In this document: piece by piece, positions 37,001-49,747 of the stretch
Layout of the letters: each line of letters starts with the position of its first letter
Numbering within the stretch: the stretch's first letter is position 1
From: Pocillopora verrucosa
Lineage: Eukaryota; Cnidaria; Anthozoa; Scleractinia; Pocilloporidae
NCBI RefSeq assembly: GCF_036669915.1
Contig: NC_089320.1
Coordinates: 20,411,982-20,475,981 of the forward strand
Reading direction: 5' to 3'
Length of the DNA stretch: 64,000 nt
Made by a program: the position numbers and the translations under genes
The notes under the pieces: generated by a model
Databases searched by the model: none
What the model was told of the DNA's origin: nothing
Seen by the model: only the letters and a program-made list of their open reading frames with translations

Positions 37001-40000
37001 ACCTAATATTTGAGATTATAAAAATTGATTTTCTGTGGTGAAATTACTAACTGTTTATTTAGCTTGAATAAGAATTTCCTCGTTGTGCAAGACATTCTGT
37101 AAGTCACGTTTTGGTTCCCTGATTGAAACCGATTGTTGTTTCGGCTCTAATGACACCGCACTGTGCGTTTTAATCTTCCGCCGAAATTATCCCTCGTTCG
37201 GCATTATTCGAAACACGAGAATTATCTCTTGGTAGTAATTAAACTTTCTTGTTCTTCGGCCCGCCCTGCCGAAGCAATTACCATTCTCGTAGTGAAGTGA
37301 TATCGCAGCTAAGTTGCAATAATTTCCGTCCGAAGCACTTATTTGAATTTGCAGGTTTTAAGTTAATGAGACAAACAAATTTTCCATTTTGGAACCGATA
37401 GACTCCAGCCAGCATTGCAATTGATCCGTTGTATTTCATTATGTGGTTTGGTCATTTAAAATTATCTTCGAATTTCTTTGACGGAACTTTTTGAATCAAT
37501 ATTTTTATCTTGTTCTCCGATCACCAACATAGTAATTTAGCGGTCATAAATCATGTGATGGTGACGTGCAGTTTTTACGACGATAGGTCGAAATTTGCCT
37601 TAATATGCTAACAGTTTCTACCATGAAAAATTTGATCTCTGGTTGCCCTGAAAAATAAAACAAAAGGGGAAAAAATGGCAGCAATATGAAAAGACAATCT
37701 CTTAACTTCTAAGGCAACATAACGTTTTTATGCAAATTGTGTTCTGTGAGGTGCTGTACAAGTTTGATCTTTTTAGTTAGGAAGGTTTTAAACGGTTGCA
37801 CGATAAGATTATTTTGAACCTAAATATTGTGGGTTCATCCAGGGCTATGATTCTGTGTATAAATCATCTTTGTTTTACAACTGTCTCCAGAGCAAAGCCC
37901 TAATATAACTGAAATAAAACGTGGGTAATTCAAAATATGTTTTCATGATTTGTTTTTTCACCTGGCAATTGAATGAAAAACCGTTGTTTTTTTTTCACCC
38001 TTGTATGCAGTATATATATTTATATATCTGTTCTCGTTGATCTCGAGAGACATTTCGCTTTCCATCCTGCTGTTTTCGACACAAAAAAAGCGCAAGCGTT
38101 TGTTTTGGGTTTTTTTTTTTTTTTTAGAGCTAATTTGGCAGGGAAACCACATTTGCTTGTCCCATTCCAATTTTGTAGTTATACATCTTATTTTTTGTCG
38201 ATATATTTTGACCTTTTTGTATTTATTTAGTTATGTTCCTAAAATTCTTGAAATACATCGTTTGACTTGCTTGGTTTAGGCGTTCATTCTATCAACTGAA
38301 TTTGTTGTTGCTTCAAGGTCATTGTAAATCGAGACCAAATGGACCTTGCAGAATTCAACCCGAAATCTTCTATGTTTACTTATACTATGGTTTGCTAAGG
38401 AGAATCGTTGCCTTTTTGAGAATAAATTCTTTATATCTCATTGACGGCCAGAAAGAAATTTTTTTTTCCCCATTTCTACCTTTGTTTTTTATGTAAGTTT
38501 AACGCCAGTCCTTTATTTTCGTACCTTCTTTTTGAGCATTGTTTTGTGAAGGAGTATATGAGCATAGTCTTCAGTTTTGGAGCGGTAATGGCAAGAAGGA
38601 ATTTTAATAAAGTTTTCCATTAGCGGCTGTCGATGATGTAATAATTGGCTGTGACCGAAACAGGGGTTGTGAGGCGAAACCAAACACGAGAGCCTGCTCG
38701 CAAGCTAAACTGACGACAGTTAGAGATGTTTTAGGAGGCGATAGACCGCCCGTAACCGGGATTTATTGAAACTCTTGTGTTAAGTAGAATTTTATTATTT
38801 ATCTCTCCGCTTTAAAAGTCGTTCCAGCCGCTGTTCTGTAGCTCTAATTGCTATGTGAAAGTAATTAAGACCTAGCCTTGTTAGCGAGTCGCATTTAATC
38901 AGCAAAATTATTTCAATCCTCCTTGCATCGCTGCGGCAGCAAACTGACATGATTGCTACAACTGCTGTTAGCACTGTGAAGTTATTCTTGCACGATCGAG
39001 GTTACATTAAGTTTAATGGCTTTGGAGAGAACTGTTTACGTAATGTTGTTTACTTTTCCTCTTTTCCAGGTCGAACGATCATCAACGTCGGATCAAGGTT
39101 ATGGTTGCATCTCAAATCCTGCCGCACAAAGGAATTACCAGTTCTCGTCCTTTAACCCAGACTTTTAACTTGGGTTTAGGGAAGGAGGTTCACAGACTGT
39201 ATGCACGATGACCTCGTTACTTTCAGCTTAGTTTCGAAGGGGGCGTCTCCCATTTGCTGGGTCCGAAATGAAAGGAGATAAGCCAAGATTTTATTTCCTT
39301 AAAAAAAAAAATTATAAAAAAAGACGAAAGTTTTCGAATTCGGCATTGATATCCGTTTCAGATGTGATCATCAGATATAATTCTTGTTTCCTTTTGATTT
39401 TTTCTTGCGTCTGTAATGTTTGTCTACTCTAAGAAACGATTTTTTCAAGTTTTCTTCATATTAATAATATTCCTCGGAGGCCTTTCGTTGATTATCTCCT
39501 CTGAGGTGTTAGAAGATTATCTTAAGGTTTCATGTTATTCAAAAGAGATTCTCCTGGAGGTAAAAATGGTTCAAAATATCGTGACGGCGATCCGTTTTGA
39601 TTTTGGCCATTCTTAAATTTTTTTGGTTCCTCTATGGCTGGCAAAAGGTTGATTCAGGATGGCGCGTCATTCAGTCAGAGACGACTCTCTCAGATTCTGG
39701 AAATGGTTCGAAATGTCGTGTGGCTGTAACATTGGGCCGCAACAGCTCATTTTGGTCTATAATCACAATTAAATCATTCTAAACCCTTTTCTGTTTTTTT
39801 TCCATGCAGGTTAGTTAAACATGCAGGGCAGTTTCGAATCTTTCGTAACTAATTTTGTTCACTCCAGCTTTAAGGCTTTCTTAGCGACAATTTTTCTCAA
39901 GACTGGAGAAATTCACACGGGGTTTGAACGTGAGCTGGAATCATCAAGTTTAGACGGGACTGCTTTGAAGTATGAATTACTTGAGGCGAGGAAAGTTTTT

Positions 40001-41940
40001 AGTGGTACGTTTGAATCAACTATCAGTCTTAAAAACATCTTTTTTCTCTGGTCTGAGCAGGTTATCATACTCTTTATTTTCCTTCTCTTCAACGATTGAT
40101 AGCTATGGGTCTGTAGAGGTGCAACGTTGCCGGAATTTCACCGCTCTTTCTTTTATTTCTTCATTTTTATTGACGACTTTCAAAGATACCGCGGGCGCGA
40201 TGAATTTTAACAACAGTTGGAATCTCGTGCAATTAAAAAAAGGAAAATGCATGTATACTTCACGTTGATGTTTTCCTTGACCTTGATATACAACCTAAGT
40301 TGTTTTATCACTAATTTTCTTGCCAAGTATGATTAGTTTTTTTTTTTCGTTATTGATGTTTTTTGTAATTTCAATTAAATCTAACTATTAATATCCTTCA
40401 TTATGATGTCAGCTTTTTCCCATCCCATCTCCACAGGAGCAAATATTATTGTTGAACTGTGAATCCTTTAAAAAAAAACATTGTCCTACTTGGCTAATTT
40501 TGCTCTTGTCATAAAAATATCTCTTCAATAAGTTAATCCTAACTCTCGCACAGTTATTAAAATAAATATCCAGCTGCTTACATCTTTGTGACTTTTATCA
40601 TGACCAAAATAATTTATGTGGTAAATTCTCATCTGCAACACCGAGCTGTAATTTTCATTGCTGTTAAATTGCTTCGCTGTTGCCACCTGTTTTGATGGCG
40701 TCAACAAAATGGCACTTGTCTTTATTAGATGAGTTAGGATAGCGAAATGCAGAATTTTTTTGCGCTATTGATCGGTGTTGCATTCATTTGGCAAGCAGTG
40801 TCATGCGTTAAACTTAAGTGGACAACGAAACAAAGATACGTGTTGAAGTTGCACGTGCCAGTTAGTTTATTTACGTTCCCTGACGCCAACCGCAATTAGA
40901 TTGTTTTGCAAAACAACCATTTGGAACTCGTTGGGTACCTGAAAGCATTAATTTAGAACGTAAATGTAAATAGATACAGTGCCACAAATGTCGTCCGTCC
41001 AGAAAAGTAGCTTTCTTTTCTCTTGCGTGTAAAATTTCCTAAATATTCCCTGGCATGAATGAAAAACACGAGGCTGCAAATTTTGTCCTTTTCGAATTTT
41101 CAAGGCAATTACGCCTATTATGTAAGGTGGTTTAATAGCTTTGCGAACCCTTTCTTTACTAATTTCCCAGTGAAGTCAGTTTTGAAAATAATTTTCCATT
41201 CATTTCAAGATTGTAGAACTAAAATCTCGTCATGATTGGGTTTTTCATACAACTGTTGGGATACAATTAATAGAGCCCTCCCGTGAAAAGTTACTGTGTT
41301 CAGCTGTCAACAGTACCTGTTGTGTAGGTAATTATGTTGCCAAATAGAGCTTAGGATACACCCAAAACTTTTTAAAACCATCAATTATTGACAAGGGCTT
41401 TGAGAGAAACTTTCGTAATTAACGTTTGTTTATGTTTGATGGTGCCTAACCGGAGCGGCATGGCGTTTTGCTGGTAATGAATTGGATGAAATGAAATATT
41501 TAGTTAATTTAACAAGAGCTATTGTTGAACATAGCGGGTTGCTGTGTTCATTTTAAGTTCTTGTCAATTAACTAAGGTTTTGCAGAGTGCGATTCTCGTA
41601 ACTAGTTAGGCAAAGATTTCAGGTCGATGACTTCGTGAAAACAGAAGACTGTCAGTTGAATTTACAGCCATTTACTTCCTAATAAAATGTTTTCTCATAG
41701 ACATCTTCTTGTGATGACTCAGAGAAAAAGGATAAAAATATATAAATACAATCTGGATAGATGACAAGGTCCTTCGGAATACTGAAGTAGCCTTCGAGGT
41801 GCCGAACTAATTAAAAAAGTTTCAAAACCAAACTCGATCTGGCGCCAACTATACAAAAAATTCTAATTTAACCATGACGTGGTCTGTAGAGTACTTAGAA
41901 GACGAATCCTACCGCGTGAAATGTCGAAACAATTCGCCTT
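31083..41940. other. Gene desert downstream of POU3
   Basis: Almost 11 kb with no credible exon on either strand. Contains T-rich tracts (around 38109-38125) but no MITE, SINE or LINE that I recognise. The scarcity of transposons compared with 42-48 kb is the only visible structure. Confidence 0.4.
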
Positions 41941-43100
41941 TTCCGTAAAATCAAGTTCTATGTAAAGGCGCGATGTCGTTCGCACTGTGTTCTGTTAATA
42001 GAGCCTGTTTCTGAATGGTTAGTCGTGTTTCACAAATTCCATTGATTTTACTGTGTAATTTTCTAGTGCCTATGAGTAACAGCCTCTTCAACCTTCTCCA
42101 TGATCCTTCCCCTGTGAATTGTTCAGTTGTACAAAAGATGCCGTGCCAGGGCTGTGAACAACATCGCCATGAAAATTTTCCAGTTCGGAAAACGCACTTG
42201 ATGCAACACCGATTACAAAATATCATATGCCCGCTGGCCAAGTTAACATATTTTCCCTAAAAAATAAAAAAAAGATTAATAAAGATGTTTTAGATTCTGC
42301 TGATTCTCAAAATAGAGAGAAGCACTCTGTCCCTAAAAAGCGCCGTTTCGAACCAGCGCCTTCCCTTCAGGTACGAAAAGTAAATATGCGCCCCGGCCGC
42401 TAAGTCGAATCATTACATTATGTCCTATTCCAAACTTGAGAGCAGGAGTCCTACAGCCGTTTGGTCTAAAGATGGGTGTGGATGGTGACCTACATGGTGC
42501 CAAACGGGGTGTGGTTTCTAAGGGACCAAACAAGGCGTTGGCATCTATTTCTCCTGTCAGCTCCAAACGAATGACAGAGAACAAGCCGCACCCAACGTGC
42601 ATCATTCCACCTGAATTTTGTGGAAATAATAAGATTCTTTTCTTCGTTAAGACGGGTATGGATGTGATATTTCTGAAAAGGGTATGGAGAATGGCATGTT
42701 TTAGTGTGCAATAGAGACAAGATTTGGAGAACCAGTTAGCATAACCCTGACCATGAATTCTCCATTCTCTTTTCCCCCCACTGCGACCGGTCATCAGCGA
42801 GTGAATACACACAGAGTGGATGGTATTTCCTTTTGGGCGACTCTTTGTTCCTCTTTTCCCCAGGCCTCCTATGTCAGAGCGTGACGTCCAAGCACCAGTC
42901 TGGTACCGGATCACCATAACGACCAAGGTCGGAAAACTTGACCTTTTAACCACACAGCTAGCGTTTTTCCCTGTTAATTGCACCACATGACAACCTTCGT
43001 TTTGCTACTTTTGGTTTAGCTACTTTTCATTTAGCTACTTTTTATCCTTCAAACATACTGTCAGAGTTGTGGCAATCTGTTAAATTAATTGTCAGAAAAA
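41941..43100. other. Repeat-like region with one long doubtful frame
   Basis: Both strands stay open over 41951-42260, and a 217-codon minus frame covers 42333-42986. Motifs such as GGGTATGGA and GGTATGGAGAATGGC look like dispersed noncoding repeat blocks. 43004-43048 has three imperfect copies of TAGCTACTTTT. I do not call a gene. Confidence 0.35.
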
Positions 43101-43797
43101 TTGCACCTTCACCCTGTCAACTCTGCCATAGTTAACCCACTCCAAAATCACTTCCTCCCCTTCAGTTCATGGCGTAAGACCCATTGGTAGTCTGTCAAGA
43201 CTATTGCATGTTAATATACATTCATAGAGTAAAATTTTATCATTTGTTTTATTCATGCCATTATATATTTTTGCTCATTATGCTGCCGAGGATCCATAAC
43301 TAACAACTGAACGGCCAGCCAATCTCTGTACAAGTTTCTAACACAAGATAGAATAACTAATAGGCATCTGTTTGAAAAAACTTCTTCTTTTCCTGAAAAG
43401 CTCTTTCTTTCAACAAAGGATTTCCTTTATTCATCACTTCTTGGTAAGAAAGCTGCAGATGACCTATAAACCAGAAAATGGTGATACATGAAAACTGCAG
43501 TCTACTAAAACACAAGTTCATTCCCTAATTGGTAATACTATCACAATGAGATTCTCATCAACTTCTCGATGGTTGATACAAATCCTGCCTTCTTAATTAA
43601 GAGAAACAACAGACAAATGGAAGGACTGACCAAGTTCCTAAAAGTACTTGTACGCTTAGAATTAAGAAAGATGACAAACTTTGGTCTCCTGCATGGCAAA
43701 AAGTAAATTGTGTGGCTTCTATGAGGATTCCCTCTGGGGTGAAACCTAACAAGTTTCAAGTTTTATACTCTTATTAAATCAGTGGTCTGATCATCTC

Positions 43798-43880
43798 ATT
43801 GAAACAGTCCTGCAAAGGACTGTTATCAGTGGTGGTCACTGACATTTTGACATGTCGACATCATCACCAGAGTCAAGAAG
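43798..43880. repeat. Dispersed repeat with GACATGTCGACATC core
   Basis: GGACTGTTATCAGTGGTGG ... CATGTCGACATCATCACC. It resembles a family of anthozoan repeats with a GACTGTT...CATCATCA order, known to me only by general pattern. Only one copy is present in this window. Confidence 0.35.
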
Positions 43881-43924
43881 CTTATCCAGCCTAGCTTACC
43901 CCTGTTTTTGAAGCATGAATCAAC

Positions 43925-44157
43925 AATATGTACGTAGTGCTACAAACCCTAGAAGAGATGCCAGTCTATGCCAACCCCCCCCCCCCTCCACCCCTGCAGT
44001 TCTCTGGTACCCATTCACACTCCCAGTACAGAAGAAGCACAGAGAAAAAAGTTTCTTGCCCAAGAACAAAACACAATGAGTATGCAGGGTCTCAAAACCA
44101 GATCTGTGGACCAAGAGTCCAGAGTGCATTAACTATTAAGCCACTTCCTCTCCAACA
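43925..44157 (-). mobile_element. tRNA-derived SINE
   Basis: On minus, an A-box-like GTGGCTTAATAGTTAATGC (about 44127-44145) and a B-box-like TGGTTTTGAGACC (44088-44100) are followed by a body with GGGCAAGAAACTTTTTTCTC and a G-rich run (12 C on plus, 43975-43986). The 5' end is near 44157. It is diverged from the SINEs at 1886 and 2355. Confidence 0.6.
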
Positions 44158-44912
44158 TGAAAACTGTTTCATGTCTGTTTAATTAATAATCAAGCTTGAT
44201 ATCTACTTTCTCTATGACTCTAGTAAAAACAGAGATATCAAAATTGTGCATGTATCATCAGATAATAAGCGGAAAAAACTTCATTAGCACCCTTAACAAA
44301 GGGCTCAAGATTTGGATATTTTCATCACTTGATACATGAACCACAAGAATCAAGGAATAATTATATCTTATTTCCCTATGACAGTTTTGGAGCCTGTAAC
44401 CAGACAACAGACAGTACATGTCATTATGCACGCAGAACATAAAGGCTAAAATTTTTTTCCACTGAGTAAACCTTTCTGGCCTCAGGTTTCTTTTGCTCTC
44501 TTACCTTAAATTGTGGTTCAAATCATTGTCAAATGCCTTTACAACCTTGCAGCCTTGACCTTTGCTTGTTTGACCCTGTCAGCCAGGGTCTTCTAATTTC
44601 TCTTGATAACTTGTCCTCTACATCAGTTATTTGTTAGGTCTCCTCAGATATTTCTTGGCTTCTGGGCATGAGTGGAATAAACACACAGAAGGAAAAGTAC
44701 AAACATTGAAAGCTATTTTAAACAAAACAACCACTTCATATAAGATTTATATAATTATCTGCCAGCCATTTTGGAGAAAACCCAGACGTGTTGGCAAGTA
44801 TAATTAAAATGCTTCCTCCATGGCCCTCATACTGATGTTGTCACCAAAGTAATTTCTGAGTGGTGCATGAACTTCTAATCATAAGGCCAGATTAAATTCA
44901 CTCTTCAACCCT
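44158..44912. other. Spacer with a degenerate coding-like patch
   Basis: No intact gene. A minus-strand patch at 44513-44650 is discussed as a finding. Confidence 0.3.
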
Positions 44913-45321
44913 TTAACCCTTTAACTCCCATGATCTGATTGTTAAGTTTCCCGTCCAGCTTTTAGACAATTCCTGGCAAATAAGTTAGGCAAATTTGGTA
45001 TTAGATTGAGATAATAACTTCTACCTAATAGGTTTGGGTATTCTCATTTGCCCTTTGCTTGATAATGTATAGATATTATAGAGAGAAGTTTCGTGTTAAT
45101 CACTTCTAGGAGTTAAAAGTTTAACTCTCAAAAGTGATTAACATGTTACTTCTCCCCCATAATATCCATATATTGCACACTAATGAGAATACTCAAACTT
45201 ATTTGGTAGGAATTGTTATCTTGATCTACTGTAATACCATATTCTTGAGAATAATTTACATGGAAACATGTAGTGGCTAGATGGGAATTTGAGAATCAAA
45301 TCTTAAAAGTTAAAGGGTAAA
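44913..45321. repeat. Head-to-head pair of family 1 MITEs
   Basis: 44913-45120 is a reversed copy (starts TTAACCCTTTAACTCCCA, ends CACTTCTAGGAGTTAAAAG). 45121-45321 is a forward copy (starts TTAACTCTCAAAAGTGATTA, ends AAAGTTAAAGGGTAAAC). Together they form an imperfect palindrome of about 410 bp. Confidence 0.7.
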
Positions 45322-46413
45322 CAGAAGCCCCATTATGTAGCAAACAACAAGTTACTCCTGGTCAAAATTATCCCTGACAGTTTACGCCAAAGCATCAATA
45401 GACAAAAGCAGATGGGAATTTTCAGCTATAAATGCATAGCTGCGATGAACCAAAGCAAAATTCTTGATTCAAGAAAAATTCAGCTGTCTGCTTGGGAAGA
45501 CAAATTCTTGTCTTGGAAAAACATCTTAAATTTATGACAGACATCCAAATCTGAGAAAAAAAATGTTGCAAAAGATCTCTGCCTCTTTTTTCCCATGGTG
45601 GCTTTCCATGTTCATGCTTGCATCCAGGTAAGAAAAATATGCAACGCATAATGAGAAATAATTCCACAACTTCTACAGAGTACACTTCAAAAGGAGAATG
45701 TATCGGATCAATATCAGTATCTGGGCAACTGCCCACCTACCCCTCCCCTAACTCAACAACAGTCAATTGTCAATTGTCACGTTACATACCAAGTTATCCT
45801 CCACTCAAATCCGTGATGCACAGTGCACCTGTATTAAGATAACAATAGTGAAGATCAAATAGAAGCTAATATCATGGTGTAACTACATAAATTACTGCTG
45901 TGCACCATCAGTAAAAATTAGAGTGTTTGACATAGTTTTCACGGTTTGTCAATGTAGCGATTCAAACTCATCACTTGGTGCAAAATTCATTTTATTCAAA
46001 GTAATAACGGGATCACAAAGAAAAAAATGATTTTAGCTGAGAATTAGAAGTTCCACTACCAAAAGATCTAGCCACAGTTAAATACAATTTATGAGTTTTG
46101 ATTGATCTACAGACCATGGCATCAAAGCTCATGTAGCATAGGCGAAAGTTCCAGCCTTATTGTAGGATAAATAAAGCATTTTTCACCACCTTTATAGCAT
46201 ATTTCAAGACATCTCTATGAGTTTCACTGATACACAATTTTCCACCAGTGCCTGTTTGTTAAGTATGAGACAGGTAGAGCTAACTTGTTGATACAACCAC
46301 TGTTTGGTATTTCCTGTCTCATCTAGTATATGCATGTGTTTTATTGGATATCCAATGTATTACTTGATAGAAATCTGCAAACCAAGGGGAAAGCTTCCAG
46401 TGAAGGCTTTACT
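45322..46413. other. No recognised gene
   Basis: Contains GCAACTGCCCACCTACCCCT near 45725, a block I know as a recurrent coral repeat, then CAATTGTCAATTGTCA. Short frames lack domain content. A purine/pyrimidine-mixed spacer follows to the next MITE. Confidence 0.35.
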
Positions 46414-46602
46414 AATCCTTTAACCCCTAAGAGTGATAGGCACCTAATTTCTCTCAACAGTATCACTCCTGAATCAAACATTAACGTCATGAGAATGAAG
46501 GGAATGATCACAAACCCAAGAAGCTCATGACCATTAGACAAATTGTCCCATTAAATACCAAAGGAAAACTAAAGGGAGCAGAAGGAAGAGCTTACACTTT
46601 AA
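46414..46602 (+). repeat. MITE family 2, copy 5 (inverted)
   Basis: Begins AATCCTTTAACCCCTAAGAG and passes through ATCACTCCTGAATCAAACAT, same orientation as copy 4. The right end is diverged (CTTACACTTTAA). Confidence 0.6.
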
Positions 46603-48210
46603 TATAACGGTACAACAGCTACTTTAAAAATTTAAAATGAGTCTCCAAGCTTTTCATCGATCACAGCATCACAGAGGACAAAAGGATTGCAGAGGGATAG
46701 CATTTATGCCAATACACATACACAACAAGAAACTTGCTACAAACACATCAAAGGAAAAACAAAATAATAGCAAAACTGTCTGTAATGTGTAGAAAAATTT
46801 TTCACGGATCTCGACACAAAATATAAAATTTCAACTCATTTGGCTCCCACCATCACGTAACCACATGGATTTTGCGGGATGTCCCGAATACACGTGGAAT
46901 ACCCTGAGAAATTGGAGAAATGAACACGAGGCATTCGCTCCAAATAACACCAAATCTAGAACTCACACGAGAACAAATCATCTCATTGTTTGATTTAAAA
47001 TTAAGTGTGCCTCAGCCACGAGTGAACTAACATCTTCAATTGATTCAAAAGGTCATTTAAGAACTCCTTCAAGTCCTTTGCGGATTTAAAGCATTTGAAA
47101 GTGTCCCAAACGATCTCTTTTATAAAAAAAAAATTAGACCTGTTTAACGAAAGAAATATTCGATAGTCAAACCTTGCATGCTGCTCAATATGGTCCACGT
47201 TTAACTCACACAACGCCAGAAAAGGGACGGAACATAACGGAACATAGCTTTCACTGGGTCTCCAACGCACATGGCCACCGAACTCGTGCTAGCTATTATG
47301 GGCGAGGAAGACTGGCTACGAGTTCATTAGGATGTGGGTCGGTGGAGTGGGTCGAAGATAAAAAATTTCCGGGAGTGGGGGTGGGGATTTTATTTATAAG
47401 GAGTCGATGTAATTTCTGAAAAATATCATCACTGAGCGTCTTTTCAATAGAAGTGACTGCTTATAAGAGGTAAAAATAACAGTGATTAAGAGGAAACAAA
47501 TTCAGGACTTTGAAAACAGATCACTCAATACAGGTTGACCATTTGATGTGGTGCTGCTGAATACTAGTTCAGCTGTAAGCAAGACTTGGATGATTTGGTC
47601 ACAAATTGTTGTTTTAATTTTAGTATGAGGTGATATTTACTGACATACAACTTTTGAAATATCAGGCTATTTCTGGCAGTTCTTTCCATATTCATGATAC
47701 AACAGAAGTATGTGCTGTTTCACCTTAAACCTTCAATTGATTTCTTAAAAAAACTTTATTATCATAGACTAATGAGCACATAAAACATCAAGTTAGTGAT
47801 TTATCATTAATAAGTGGAAGCAAGGTCAATAAAGGTTAAAATTATCTTTATTCATCTTCATTTTGGCCCTGACAAGGGGCTGACAAGAAACATCTGCCTT
47901 TCAAAATTTATTACAATAGTTCATTTTTAGAATAATAATAATTAATAAAAAATTTGTGTTCAAAATTAGCTGAGTTTATGTATCACCTCTTCTGTCAATT
48001 TGAAAGAAACAGGGATGTTTACCTTACACTGAGATCTTATACTCCTTTGTAGCACATAATGATGAAGATAATGATGATTTACCACTAGAGTTTCATACTC
48101 CTGAAAAATACATCCTATATACATTAGAGTCATTAACTGATTTGGACATAGTTGAATTACAATACAACAGCCTCTGTACAGCTGCATAAACCACATGCAG
48201 TCCATATCAT
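46603..48210. other. No recognised gene
   Basis: Read on both strands. A frame of 89 codons at 47001-47270 (minus) has no domain or splice context. The stretch 47400-48200 is AT-rich and holds the probable 3' flank of the cupin gene. Confidence 0.35.
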
Positions 48211-48214
48211 ATTA

Positions 48215-48220
48215 TTTATT
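48215..48220 (-). terminator. Poly(A) signal of the cupin gene
   Basis: AATAAA on minus, 14 bp past the stop. A second hexamer overlaps the stop codon (TTTATT on plus at 48234-48239). Confidence 0.55.
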
Positions 48221-48234
48221 ATTTCATATTATCT

Positions 48235-49286
48235 TTATTTGGAGGCATCAAAGAAAATCACTGACTCATCTCCAACCACAGAGGCATTGTGAACAGTACC
48301 AGCTGGTACAACAATCATGTCTCCAGGCTGTAAAATTACTTCTTGGCCACACATGGCAAACCTGAATTGTCCAGAAACAATGGAGTCTTTTTTGGACATT
48401 ACGTGAGTATGATCAGGAAAGTCAGTGCCAGGAGCAAAAACATATTTTGTAAATGAATACCCCTGTGACTTGAGCTTGTTTCCCATATTTCTTTCATTCA
48501 ATGGACCATCTCTTCTGCTGTCCCAATGTTCTACATTCAACTGTGACATGTCAGTGGAATGGTGAACCTATGAAGTAATAGTAATTATATAATAAACTGA
48601 ATCGTGCAAGTATTTTGAGGACAAGCACAAAGATGATATCATCACTGAAGACTGTTTGCTTCTTAATTGTAAAAAACAAATAGGATCCCATGTTGCTGAG
48701 GGTCTGTACAGTAACAGATCACAGAAGATGTCTATGCCTGGTGTGCCACTTCTGTGTTCTTACCACATTTTGACGTCATCAGTGATCTATTGCTGAACAG
48801 ATGCACATATGCATAATAGGGAATCTATTTGTGCATCAGAATATACTAAATTTACATGCACACAAAGAATACCATACAACTTTTCCCTGGCTATTTTGCA
48901 AGATGATTTTTTTTCTCTCATCAACAACAAAGAATGAAAATTCCGTCAGTCATGCTTGAAGTGCTCTTAATTTGTTCAAAATAATAATTAAGCCTAGTCA
49001 GAACTGTGAACTGCTAGGAGGAGCTAAAACTCTCAACGTCACGTTACTATTTGTGAAGAGCACTTCACCTCCATTAAACAACTATCAGTGAAAAACCAGC
49101 TAGTTGTTTAAAGCTCAGGCGTGAACTTCTGCTGACAATAACCCAAACCAGTTTAAAACGAATGAATACAAACCAATGGAGAGCACTATAAAGTACAGGT
49201 CGAGTTCCTAGTTGATTCATTCAAAGCCACCCAGTTTAGGAGCGACGGGGAAAAGAAACCTCATTAGCGTTCTGTACCTTCAACAT
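48235..49286 (-). CDS. Small single-domain cupin protein
   Basis: 113 residues in two exons on minus: 49286-49278 (ATGTTGAAG, donor GTACAG) and 48567-48235 (acceptor TTCATAG, stop TAA). Exon 2 has its own in-frame ATG at 48549, so a 104-residue start is possible; the upstream ATG is preferred because the spliced frame is open through MLKVHHSTD. Cupin motif 1 is PGTDFPDHTH (His56, His58) with Gly69; the usual Glu ligand position is Lys62. Motif 2 is GDMIVVPAGTVHN with His96. Cupins are beta-barrel metal-binding enzymes or sensors; the substrate is unknown. No signal peptide, so cytosolic. It resembles small bacterial-type cupins, but the intron shows it is a nuclear gene. Confidence 0.82.
48677..48831. 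repeat. Foldback element in the cupin intron/5' region
   Basis: The left arm (CAAATAGGATCCCATGTTGC ... AACAGATCACAGAAGATGTC) pairs imperfectly with the right arm (GACGTCATCAGTGATCTATT ... GGGAATCTATTTG). The TTGACGTCATC segment recurs in both fibrinogen-like gene introns (about 51950 and 60963). Probably a MITE. Confidence 0.5.
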
Positions 49287-49299
49287 GGCGCAAATGGAA

Positions 49300-49747
49300 A
49301 GGGGGGAATTGAACTCTTCCCAAGGAGACTATTCCGATGAATGATCCGCGTCAAAAGCAGCATTATTACACATTCTTATAGCCTACCTGTAACTGTGAAT
49401 TTCGAGAATGTCCCACAATTTCGCACGACCCCCCATCCATACGCGAAGGCTTGGTTCCAAAGCTACGGTGAAAAGGTTATGGCGTCTAACACGGGTTGGG
49501 GGACGGGGGACGGTAAGGATGACGGGATGACGGGATGACCAGTTTCTTGAGCAAGTATTAAGTATTGGAAATTCTTTGAAGAAGGCATTACCCCTGCAAA
49601 TCGACAAGGTCAGCGGAAGATGCTGAACAGATCTGGTGTTGCGATCGTAGACGAACCGCATTCTTATCTGATTCATCGTTCGCAAAGTTGTGAAAACTTT
49701 CAGACTGTGAAAACTATGTACGTGATCGATGGCCCTGTTTTTCTACT
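49300..49747. other. Spacer between cupin gene and duplicated region
   Basis: No recognised gene. A short GACGGGATGACGGGATGACC direct repeat lies near 49520. Confidence 0.4.

Noticed and set aside
41951-42260. Overlapping open frames on both strands as a small gene
   Set aside because: No splice context, start context or domain; the stretch looks like part of a dispersed repeat.
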